A program made the position numbers and the translations under genes. Positions 9,301 to 15,012 of a stretch of DNA of 18,500 nt are shown one piece after another. The notes under the pieces are model-generated. The model saw only the letters and a program-made list of their open reading frames with translations, made no database searches and was not told where the DNA came from. The first letter of the stretch is position 1. Every line of letters begins with the position of its first letter. The stretch comes from an uncultured Collinsella sp. (GTDB lineage Bacteria > Actinomycetota > Coriobacteriia > Coriobacteriales > Coriobacteriaceae), in contig USFK01000012.1 in the NCBI GenBank assembly GCA_900553935.1, positions 1-18,500 of the forward strand. The letters run 5' to 3'.

Positions 9301-10616
9301 CGTGGGATGTCGATTGGGCTTCGGCTCCCAATCTGGCATATATCGATCGCTATGCCTTCAGGAATTCCGGCATCGCCGGCGACCTGAACATCGATCTTCC
9401 CGATAACGATATCTACGTCGGCGTGTCGGCGTTCGAAGGCTGTACGAATCTTGTCTCGGCGTCTGTGCACGCGGCAACGATCGAAATCAGCGACCAGGCA
9501 TTCATGGACTGCCCGAGGCTCGCGAGTGCATCGTTTGTGGCGGATACCAATGGCGACTACGACGCAGCTACGGGTGCGGGCTCTCGAAACTACCTGGCGT
9601 CATCGGTGTTTGGCAATGATGCCGCCTTTACGAACTTGACCGTCGGTACCGGTATCGCGACGCTGGGCTATCCATCTCCGGGTGTGGGTTTCTTCTTGGA
9701 CGGCGCAACCGATGCCCAAGAAGAGGCCAGCCGCATTCACCTGTCGTTGCCCAGCGGCATGGAGCAGGACTACCTCAATGCATGGGTCTACGGACTCATT
9801 GGCTACGACGACTACGACACGTATTATGGCGTTGTGGAATTTGGCATGCTTTCCGATTGGTTCATGGGGGAGGGTCCGGAGCCGACGGCCGATGCGGTTA
9901 GGGCGCAGATGGCTCAGAACCTATTGGAGCCCGAGAATCGCCTGCGAACCATGATGGGGCTGCCGTTGGTCGAGGCTTCTACGGTTATCCAGGCGGACGG
10001 CGATGCGTTCGAGAGCGATGAATGGAAGATCGAGGACAGCGGTGACGGTACCGCCACGCTGGTCTCGGCGCCGTCCGATATCGAGCGTGCCGATTTAGCG
10101 AGTGTGTTGACGGGACCGACCGTAATCGACTCGAACGCCTTCTCGCACTGTTCGAACCTCACCGAGATTGAGCTGTGCGATAAGGTGGTCGGCATCCAGA
10201 GCGGTGCGTTTGCGAGCTGCAGCGGCGTGACGGTGACGCTGCCTACTGGCTGTCTGCTGCCGGAGTTGCTGGGCGGGATGGAGAGCATGCCGTTCTCGTT
10301 TGGCGGCAACGTGGCGCTCAATATTGCCGAGGCCGATCGCGAGCCGCTGCTCAAGACGTGGTCTCGTCAGATGGTGGGGGTTGCCACAGACGACGAGGAG
10401 GCCGACTACGTTGAGAGCAAGTGGTTCGGCAACGTCAACATGGATACGTTTGAGTCGCCGACGTTCGATGTGCTCAATAAGGCCGTAAATGAGCCCATCA
10501 TGGAGTGCGAGAATTGCTTGCGCTCGCTGATGGGCATGGAGGCCATAAGCGATATCGGCGAGCTCGGCGACCCCATTGATATCAATAAGTATCCGCAATA
10601 TTGGATCGCCGGCTAG
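6369..10616 (+). CDS. Giant membrane-anchored BspA-like leucine-rich-repeat surface protein
   Basis: 1415 residues. I chose the GTG at 6369 because GGGAG (6355-6359) lies 9 nt upstream; an ATG at 6393 is the alternative. A basic cytoplasmic tail (1-47) precedes one hydrophobic helix (about 48-68), as in a type II signal anchor. Then come an acidic stretch, a Gly/Ser/Asn-rich flexible linker (about 153-213), and a long extracellular part. BspA-type LRR_5 units are visible as [Y/N]AF-x(2)-C-x-[N/G]L patterns: AFSGDAELRFVNLG and AFENCQNLQGVFIG (about 805-850), AFEGCTNLVSASV and AFMDCPRLASASF (about 1020-1057), and AFSHCSNLTEIEL and AFASCSGVTV (about 1257-1285). There is no LPxTG motif or C-terminal anchor. 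BspA-like proteins of gut and oral bacteria bind host or bacterial partners; the ligand here is unknown. The gap to the transglutaminase-like gene is 15 nt, so it is the last gene of the operon. Confidence 0.9.
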   Translation: MFSKYPQHMASHKNAASAKLKGPRNASARVQHAAKNMYRAKPLAATRVVAAAVSVAAVGVFGAVAFELAQSNLSFDPSGYIAAYSHGDAESGEAYRISPLSTDAEANRHDEDSDSRDTSAREQQARLDNAQGQVNLTGQSGTTAYNVTGSADGTGVGVAGGSGSGAGGAGGSGGGQNVPVINAGGASGGNAVGGAGGNGSGGNGGSGGSATSTANSYKYLLADPTPQKGAPMGDTTFFTQFNGANGLIDPHEVQISPMEDAIYDGQMLDAWTLFCAMDVHWSDDKGLYYLACTKDEFATFPYLRIDSWTNAAGEQNPALCSSQPLTVSVSLRLSQDTAWTTRTVTIQPAQSRLFVVGQPDSMGQRSVIWSTLSSKENLLGVNTQEAFMKQAGHVDSEGYLNALLLGWRENEAAVPYFYTLTPGRHVVVPGDVVSIDPGYKVRFQGYALDEDYRFDDDPTSLNNSRLQTLVDVDESVVSVDGGGETLSVPQGVQAVDAYTDSRQREVFTWQINNLELPSSVYYVNVNAGFQVLDAYRVASDNPVYAATDEGILTSRDGKEYLGVPYHTRELDVPADITHVVIPDRNKLDRIVLHASKEGELPQIDVSKLQDCTLVVDDAALLDFITEHADELENTYGVYVSPATNPSVQLTYSQGLVYNINSQLESDLCYVLDTGSNIALVQISNTIKKGAFAGNTSVDTLVLMPWFDDRVTLEDGSLAGGSVRTIVCATDEQVAYVEQHKAAAGAPDARVIKMSLSQDGYLYYANAGKTILLSAAGDEDGNLSATFDGTLLTDGGKQLQVDSIAPYAFSGDAELRFVNLGEKTSAIGRNAFENCQNLQGVFIGTPDSIEVGADVFKGCTGLGFVASRAKKAVFATTENPNPAGCTWYAPDGELQGYDSRFVTVDGIYDFACDAQSDDAPLLYGYYDGDEEGKPSILLGAPSMLNGTIELLPSTIEIFGGYSLSGAKDLPGAFEGTGGAWDVDWASAPNLAYIDRYAFRNSGIAGDLNIDLPDNDIYVGVSAFEGCTNLVSASVHAATIEISDQAFMDCPRLASASFVADTNGDYDAATGAGSRNYLASSVFGNDAAFTNLTVGTGIATLGYPSPGVGFFLDGATDAQEEASRIHLSLPSGMEQDYLNAWVYGLIGYDDYDTYYGVVEFGMLSDWFMGEGPEPTADAVRAQMAQNLLEPENRLRTMMGLPLVEASTVIQADGDAFESDEWKIEDSGDGTATLVSAPSDIERADLASVLTGPTVIDSNAFSHCSNLTEIELCDKVVGIQSGAFASCSGVTVTLPTGCLLPELLGGMESMPFSFGGNVALNIAEADREPLLKTWSRQMVGVATDDEEADYVESKWFGNVNMDTFESPTFDVLNKAVNEPIMECENCLRSLMGMEAISDIGELGDPIDINKYPQYWIAG
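9681..10544 (+). repeat. Diverged duplicated module within the surface protein
   Basis: Two stretches of roughly 90 residues, at about 1105-1200 (nt 9681-9968) and 1305-1392 (nt 10281-10544), each follow an LRR block and share the same layout: a hydrophobic start, an acidic D/Y-rich middle, and a closing motif E-x-E-N-x-L-R-[ST]-[ML]-M-G-[LM]. The closing motif is EPENRLRTMMGL at 1187-1198 in the first and ECENCLRSLMGM at 1379-1390 in the second. The DNA is not obviously similar, so the duplication would be old. I do not recognise the module. Confidence 0.5.
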
Positions 10617-10621
10617 GCAGG

Positions 10622-11350
10622 TTATGAAGCGAGGCAGCCCCAGTCGATGGGGCTGCTGCCGTTTTGCTCGAGCAATTCATTGGCTGCCGAGAAGGGACGC
10701 GACCCCATAAAAGCGGGGAGTTCTGCCGTGGCGCGGTTGGCCGAAAGCGGCGAGGGGTGCGTGGAGGCTAAGCAGTACTTGCCGGTTGTCTTGCCCGTGC
10801 CAGTCGCGGCGAGCTTGCCCTCAACCATCTGCTGGGCAAAGCGGCCCCATGCCAAAAAGACGACCGGTTGGGGTAGCTGGCAGCAGCGTTCGATAACGTA
10901 GTTGGTCAGGGTACTCCAGCCGAGCTTGGCGTGCGAGTTCGCGGCATGCTCGCGTACGGTGAGCGTCGTGTTGAGAAGCAGGACGCCCTGTTGCGCCCAG
11001 GGGGTTAGGTCTCCCGTGGCGGGAATGGGGCAGCCCAGATCGGCGTTGAGTTCCTTATAGATGTTGCGCAGGCTCGGCGGCAACTTGGTTTGCGTCGCGG
11101 GGACCGAGAACGACAGCCCCATGGCTTGGTTGGGTCCGTGATAGGGGTCCTGGCCCAAGATGACAACCTTGACCTGGTCGGCCGGCGTGTAGGCGAGCGC
11201 ATTGAGGATGTCGTCTTGTGCCGGGTAGATGGTCTGCTCGGCACGCAGAAGGGCGATGCGCTCGAGCAGCTGGTTCGTAGTGTCACGTACCGGCTGCGGC
11301 GCATCGCCCAACCAAGTTGCTATGTTGCGGTTGCGAGTTGTAGCGTCCAT
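10622..11350 (-). CDS. ung: Uracil-DNA glycosylase, family 1
   Basis: 242 residues. It removes uracil from DNA by cleaving the N-glycosidic bond, the first step of base-excision repair of deaminated cytosine, and acts in the cytoplasm on the nucleoid. The water-activating loop GQDPYHGPNQAMGLSFSV (66-83) has catalytic Asp68; LLLNTTLTV (124-132) contributes the uracil pocket; and the minor-groove and leucine-loop region STHPSPLSA (196-204) has catalytic His198. Length and motif spacing are those of complete family-1 enzymes. The ATG at 11350 is preceded by AAAGGAG with a 5-nt spacer on the minus strand. It is convergent with the surface-protein gene (5 nt between stop codons) and is probably monocistronic, although it lies downstream of the exporter on the same strand. 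Confidence 0.97.
   Translation of the reverse strand: MDATTRNRNIATWLGDAPQPVRDTTNQLLERIALLRAEQTIYPAQDDILNALAYTPADQVKVVILGQDPYHGPNQAMGLSFSVPATQTKLPPSLRNIYKELNADLGCPIPATGDLTPWAQQGVLLLNTTLTVREHAANSHAKLGWSTLTNYVIERCCQLPQPVVFLAWGRFAQQMVEGKLAATGTGKTTGKYCLASTHPSPLSANRATAELPAFMGSRPFSAANELLEQNGSSPIDWGCLAS
10634..10656 (+). terminator. Likely terminator of the surface-protein operon, inside the end of ung
   Basis: GCAGCCCCA (10634-10642) pairs perfectly with TGGGGCTGC (10648-10656) across a 5-nt loop. On the plus strand TGCCGTTTTG follows, giving a short T run at 10662-10665. The stem begins 18 nt after the surface-protein stop and lies inside the last codons of the convergent ung gene. The T run is short, so strength is uncertain. 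No T run follows on the minus strand. Confidence 0.45.
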
Positions 11351-11385
11351 GGAGCTCCTTTAGGGCAGATGCTATGTCGGCATCT

Positions 11386-11391
11386 ATTGTA
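11386..11391 (-). promoter_or_regulatory. Possible -10 element for ung
   Basis: On the minus strand the hexamer TACAAT (5 of 6 matches to TATAAT) lies about 35 nt before the ung start. I see no matching -35 at 16-18 nt, so this is a weak call. The rest of the 86-base gap (11351-11436) holds the ung ribosome site and no clear terminator for the upstream exporter. Confidence 0.3.
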
Positions 11392-11436
11392 AAGGCGTCA
11401 GAGACCTTTATGCCGCGGCTGTATGAGGAGTGGGGT

Positions 11437-12339
11437 CTACGAGACGTGCTCGGGCGCTGTCGCCATATGAGCATGCCCATGTGCGCGAAGGCGCGGAAGC
11501 TCGGCAGTTGCCACCATGACGCCGGTGAGGATGAGGGCAGCGCCAAGGAAGGCGATGGGGCTCAGGACCTCGCCGACCAGGAAAAACGAGAAGACGGCGG
11601 AGCAGACCGGCTCGAGCGAGAAGGCGAAGCCAGTGGTTTCGGCGGGTACGTGGGGCTGCACGAGCGTCTGGGTGATAAAGCCGTAGGCAGAGCAGATGAG
11701 TGCGAGCGCAACGATAACGACGATCTCGCTCGGCGTGCTGGGAAGCGTGAAGCCGCCAAAGGTAAATGCGGCGATACCCGAGAACAAGCCGCCGAAGCCC
11801 AGCTGCCAAACGCCCAGAGCCAGCGGATCGACTTCTTCGACAAAGCGCTTGGCGATGATAATGTGGCCGGCATAGATAAAGGCCGAGAGCAGCATGATGA
11901 TCGCGCCGGGATTCAGGCTGGTAAAGTCGGCGCCCGAGAGCAGCAACATGCCGCAGGTGACGATGGCGGTGCCGATGAGCACCTTGCGCTCGGGGGCGCG
12001 ACGCAGCAGGGCCGCGTTGGCAAACGGCACGATCACGACCGTCAGGCTCTGCAAAAAGCCGGCGGTGGAGGCGGAGGTGAGGCTGGAGCCCAGGCACATG
12101 CAGGTGATCTCGGTTGCCATGATGGCGCCGATGATGGCGGCGCGGACCATCAGGTCACGGTTGATGCGCACCGCGTGCTTGTGGAAGAGCAGCAGGCAGG
12201 CCGCAAAGGCGATGATGCAGCGCAGCGCGACGATGCTCGTGGCATTCATGCTGTCCATGCCGATCTTCATGAGGGGGTACGAAAAGCCCCATGCGACGGG
12301 AACGGAAAATGAGAGCGCGATTGCTTTTTTGCGATCCAT
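11437..12339 (-). CDS. EamA/DMT-family transporter
   Basis: 300 residues with about ten hydrophobic segments forming two EamA halves (about 5-137 and 147-283). Each half begins with the typical layout, for example PVAWGFSYPLMKIG near the N-terminus and LLSAFIYAGHIIIAKRFVEEV at about 150-170. DMT/EamA carriers usually export metabolites, amino acids or drugs across the cytoplasmic membrane; the substrate cannot be read from sequence. The tail is His/Ala-rich and hydrophilic (about 284-300). The ATG at 12339 is preceded by AAAGGAG with a short spacer on the minus strand. The gene diverges from the LysR-type regulator across 158 nt, which suggests that regulator controls it. Confidence 0.92.
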   Translation of the reverse strand: MDRKKAIALSFSVPVAWGFSYPLMKIGMDSMNATSIVALRCIIAFAACLLLFHKHAVRINRDLMVRAAIIGAIMATEITCMCLGSSLTSASTAGFLQSLTVVIVPFANAALLRRAPERKVLIGTAIVTCGMLLLSGADFTSLNPGAIIMLLSAFIYAGHIIIAKRFVEEVDPLALGVWQLGFGGLFSGIAAFTFGGFTLPSTPSEIVVIVALALICSAYGFITQTLVQPHVPAETTGFAFSLEPVCSAVFSFFLVGEVLSPIAFLGAALILTGVMVATAELPRLRAHGHAHMATAPEHVS

Positions 12340-12497
12340 GGGACTCCTTTTGTTACAGAACGGTTTCGTAAAAAGGATTCTGCTCCCAGATGTGGATGTA
12401 GTAAAGCGAATGTATTTTAAGTATGATTAAGAAATACTAATGTAAGCAGAAAAGGCCCTGGCAAAACGTTTTACGGCTACATCGATGTGGAGGCACG
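12340..12497. promoter_or_regulatory. Divergent control region between the EamA exporter and LysR regulator
   Basis: The 158-nt gap is much more AT-rich than its neighbours. It holds a dyad with arms GTATTT (12412-12417) and AAATAC (12432-12437) and, inside it, two TTAA tetramers (12417-12420, 12427-12430). This resembles the interrupted palindromes (T-N11-A type) bound by LysR regulators. On the minus strand TAAAAT (12413-12418) overlaps the left arm and could be the -10 of the exporter. The regulator's ribosome site GGAGG (12489-12493) sits 4 nt before its ATG. Confidence 0.5.
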
Positions 12498-13364
12498 ATG
12501 GCATCGCGGTATCAGATTGTATGTATGGTGGTCGATTGCGGCAGCCTGAAACGTGCCGCCGACGAGCTGGGCTATACGCAAAGCGCGGTGAGCCAGGCCG
12601 TCAAGGCGCTCGAGCGCGAGCTGGGCACCACGATTATCGAGCGTGGCAAGCAGGGCGTCTCGCTTACGCGCGACGGCAAACAGTATCTGCCGTATCTGCG
12701 CCAAATCGTAACTGCCGAGGCCGAGCTTGAGGGCAAGCGCCAGGAGTTGCTGGGGCTTTCGTCGACCGACATTCGCATTGCGACGTTTACCAACGTGAGT
12801 CGTACTGTGTTGCCGCGTGTGATCCGCGACTTTGGGGCCCTGCATCTGGGCGTGCGCTTTACCCTCAAGCAGGGCGATTACACGCGCAATGCCCAGTGGG
12901 TGCACGATGGCGTGGTCGACTTTTGCTTTACAGCGCGTGGATTTACCGAGGGGCTCGAGAAACGCGTGGTCTATCACGACGAGCTGGTGGCGCTGTTGCC
13001 AGCCGTCCATCCACTGGCGGCAAAGGAAAAGGTGACGCTTGCCGACCTGGCGTCCGAACCGTTTGTGCTGCTGGATGAGGGCGAACAGAGTCTGGTGCTC
13101 GATGCGTTTGCCGCGCACGGGCTATCGCCGCATGTGACGAGTGAGGTCACCGATGACTACACCATTATGGCGATGGTGGAGGAGGGCCTCGGTGTGAGCA
13201 TGCTCTACCGCCGTACCGTCGAGGGCATGCAGGCCGATATTTGTGTGCGTCCCATCGTGCACGCTCCCTCACGCGACGTCGTGGCAGCCTGGCGCAGCTG
13301 GGATACCATGCCGATCGCCACGAGGCGCTTTATCGACTACATGAGCTCACATATCGTGAGCTAG
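12498..13364 (+). CDS. LysR-type transcriptional regulator
   Basis: 288 residues, the usual LTTR length. The N-terminal winged helix-turn-helix (about 5-66) reads YQIVCMVVDCGSLKRAADEL then GYTQSAVSQAVKALERELG, with the LysR-typical pattern of an S/T-L-[KT]-x-A-A-x-x-L helix and an S-x-V-S-x-x-[IV]-x-x-L-E recognition helix. A linker helix follows, then the effector-binding domain (about 90-285), in which FVLLDEGEQSLVLDAF and MVEEGLGVSMLYRR match the two lobes of the family. It probably acts as a tetramer that responds to a small ligand and controls its divergent neighbour. Start: ATG after GGAGG. The nearest downstream gene (MATE) is convergent. Confidence 0.95.
   Translation: MASRYQIVCMVVDCGSLKRAADELGYTQSAVSQAVKALERELGTTIIERGKQGVSLTRDGKQYLPYLRQIVTAEAELEGKRQELLGLSSTDIRIATFTNVSRTVLPRVIRDFGALHLGVRFTLKQGDYTRNAQWVHDGVVDFCFTARGFTEGLEKRVVYHDELVALLPAVHPLAAKEKVTLADLASEPFVLLDEGEQSLVLDAFAAHGLSPHVTSEVTDDYTIMAMVEEGLGVSMLYRRTVEGMQADICVRPIVHAPSRDVVAAWRSWDTMPIATRRFIDYMSSHIVS
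13344..13362. other. Hairpin across the LysR-regulator stop codon
   Basis: AGCTCAC (13344-13350) and GTGAGCT (13356-13362) pair perfectly around a 5-nt loop, spanning the end of the LysR coding region into its stop codon. There is no T run on either strand, so it is not a standard intrinsic terminator. It lies in the 29-nt convergent junction with the MATE gene and could slow polymerase or protect 3' ends. Confidence 0.35.
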
Positions 13365-13393
13365 TTGCCGATGCGCCACCTTGTTGGATGTGT

Positions 13394-14776
13394 CTAGCGC
13401 GCCCCAGTCTTGGCTTGCGCCAGACGATAGGTGCGTGCCGGATGGCAGAGCAATACCGCCACGACCATAAAGAACGCTGTGGTGCCCAGGCTGATGGGGT
13501 AGACCATCATGATGTTCGCAAAGGTGCGGAAGTGCGGGAACACGCAGAACACCCAATAGAAGCGGATGCCGCAGACGCAAATCATGGTGATGAGGGCGGG
13601 CATGAGCGAGATGCCAAAGCCGCGCAGATAACCGGACATGTTTTCGTAGAACATGCTAAAGGCGTACGCCGGGAAGATCGAACACACGCGGATATAGCCG
13701 ATCGAGACGATGTTGGGATCGCTGTTAAAGAGCGCCAGGATCTCGCGCCCCAGACCGACGATGACGATAATCGTGGTGAGTGCAACGATGCCGCCTTCGA
13801 CCAGGCAGACCTTGAGCGTTTTGGTGCAGCGGTCGATCTGGCGGGCACCGTGGTTTTGTCCCACAAAGGTGGTGCAAGCCTGGCTAAAGCTGTTGAGCAG
13901 GTTGTAGCACACGTACTCCAGGCTCATGGCAGCGCTGGATGCCGCCATGACCTCGGTGCCCAGGCTGTTGATGGCGGACTGGATGATGATGTTGGCGACG
14001 GCAAAGACAGCGCTTTGGATGCCGGCGGGCAGCCCGATCTTGACGATGCGCTTGAGGGCGACGGGGTCGATAGCCAGGTCGCGTGGGGTGACGCGGACGA
14101 CGGAGTCAGTCTTGAGCAGGTGGACAAAGAGCGTACCGGCGCTGACGGTGTAGGCGATGGCGGTGGCGATGGCGACACCCGCGACGCCCCAGTGGAGCAC
14201 GGGGACAAAGATGAGGTCCAGGCCAATGTTGAGGATGGTGGACACGGCAAGCGCCTGCAGCGGCATGCGGGTGATGCCGACAGAGCGGAAGATTGCTGCC
14301 TCAAAGTTGTAGAGCAAGATCGAGGGCATGCTGAGCAAAAAGACGCGCAGGTAGAGCGAAGCGAGCGGCATGGTTTCGTCAGGGACGTTGAGCGCGGCGA
14401 GCATGGGCTCGGCAAAGATCTCGCCCAGCGCGATGACGACAAAGCCCACGAGTGCCATCAGAATCGAGGTATGGACGGCGCGCTTGACCATGTTCTGATC
14501 GTTGCGGCCGATGGCGTTGGCGATGACCACGTTGGAGCCAAGCGACAGCCCAATAAACAGGTTGATCATAAGACTGGTAAGCGGAACATTGGAGCCGACC
14601 GCCGCCATGGCGAGGGTCCCCTGGTCGCCCGAGAAGTTACCGATGATGACCGTGGCGATGAGGTTCGACAGCTGCTCAAGGATGCTCGTGGCGGCGACGG
14701 GAAAGGCGAACAGGGGAATATTGCGCCACAGCGAGCCGGTGGTCATGTCAATGTGCTTGGACGCGGTTTCAGTCAT
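13394..14776 (-). CDS. MATE-family multidrug efflux transporter
   Basis: 460 residues, the usual length for MATE carriers, with about twelve membrane helices. The family layout is clear: N-terminal half with IPLFAFPVAATSILEQLSNL (helix 1), the VIIGNFSGDQGTLAMAAVGS loop and LSLGSNVVIANAIGRND; second half starting near IVKIGLPAGIQSAVFAVANI with SLGTEVMAASSAAMSLEYV and the FVGQNHGARQ motif. MATE proteins export cationic or other small molecules in exchange for Na+ or H+. The sequence looks closest to the DinF/MepA-like branch common in Firmicutes and Coriobacteriia, but this is inference. The ATG at 14776 has only a weak purine-rich site (GAGAG) upstream on the minus strand. Confidence 0.95.
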   Translation of the reverse strand: MTETASKHIDMTTGSLWRNIPLFAFPVAATSILEQLSNLIATVIIGNFSGDQGTLAMAAVGSNVPLTSLMINLFIGLSLGSNVVIANAIGRNDQNMVKRAVHTSILMALVGFVVIALGEIFAEPMLAALNVPDETMPLASLYLRVFLLSMPSILLYNFEAAIFRSVGITRMPLQALAVSTILNIGLDLIFVPVLHWGVAGVAIATAIAYTVSAGTLFVHLLKTDSVVRVTPRDLAIDPVALKRIVKIGLPAGIQSAVFAVANIIIQSAINSLGTEVMAASSAAMSLEYVCYNLLNSFSQACTTFVGQNHGARQIDRCTKTLKVCLVEGGIVALTTIIVIVGLGREILALFNSDPNIVSIGYIRVCSIFPAYAFSMFYENMSGYLRGFGISLMPALITMICVCGIRFYWVFCVFPHFRTFANIMMVYPISLGTTAFFMVVAVLLCHPARTYRLAQAKTGAR

Positions 14777-14854
14777 ACGCTCTCAATCTCTAACATGCTC
14801 ATTCGTGCTTATTTGCGCAGACGATGATACTCCTAATGCATCCAGTCGGCACTT

Positions 14855-14894
14855 AGGGACGTTCCTTTTCTGCCGGCAGCTGGGGACACTCCTT
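14855..14894 (+). repeat. Two tandem copies of a GGGAC-type repeat core
   Basis: AGGGACGTTCCTT (14855-14867) and GGGGACACTCCTT (14882-14894) share a core with GGGGACGTTCTT (14908-14919); starts are 27 and 26 nt apart. The 10-bp perfect palindrome CTGCCGGCAG (14870-14879) lies between the first two. They look like degenerate units of the same repeat family as the hairpin that follows. Confidence 0.6.
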
Positions 14895-14896
14895 CA

Positions 14897-14956
14897 GACT
14901 AGTCATTGGGGACGTTCTTAAATGACTAGTCGAACAAGAACGTCCCCAATGACTAG
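14897..14956. repeat. REP-like element: perfect 21-bp inverted repeat with a competing hairpin
   Basis: Arms 14899-14919 and 14936-14956 are exact reverse complements over 21 bp, separated by 16 nt. The outer 9 nt are CTAGTCATT and the inner part carries GGGGACGTTCTT. The loop contains AATGACTAGTC (14921-14931), which is the exact complement of 14897-14907, so the left end can pair either with the loop (11-bp stem) or with the far arm (21-bp stem), but not both. No transposase is encoded nearby, so this is a non-autonomous intergenic repeat resembling REP elements. It could also act in RNA between the MATE and RlmA genes. Confidence 0.8.
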
Positions 14957-14977
14957 GTGGGGGAGGCGTGCGACAAT
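14949..14977 (+). promoter_or_regulatory. Candidate promoter of rlmA at the edge of the repeat
   Basis: ATGACT (14949-14954, 4 of 6 matches to TTGACA) and GACAAT (14972-14977, 4 of 6 matches to TATAAT) are separated by 17 nt. Transcription would start about 30 nt before the RlmA start codon. The -35 lies within the right arm of the 21-bp inverted repeat. Both matches are modest. Confidence 0.35.
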
Positions 14978-15012
14978 GGTGGGCGTTGTGTTGTCCGCGC
15001 TAAGGAGTTGCC

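Noticed and set aside
8322..9470. Minus-strand open frame of 382 codons opposite the surface protein
   Set aside because: It is a shadow of the LRR-coding strand with no motif or start signal.
11374..12312. Plus-strand open frame of 312 codons opposite the EamA exporter
   Set aside because: Highly charged, Asp/Gly/Glu-rich sequence opposite a protein with ten clear membrane helices.
13241..14827. Plus-strand open frame of 528 codons
   Set aside because: It lies wholly over the MATE gene in antisense for most of its length, is rich in Asp, Gly and His with no recognisable domain, and has no ribosome site. It is a by-product of high-GC codon use.
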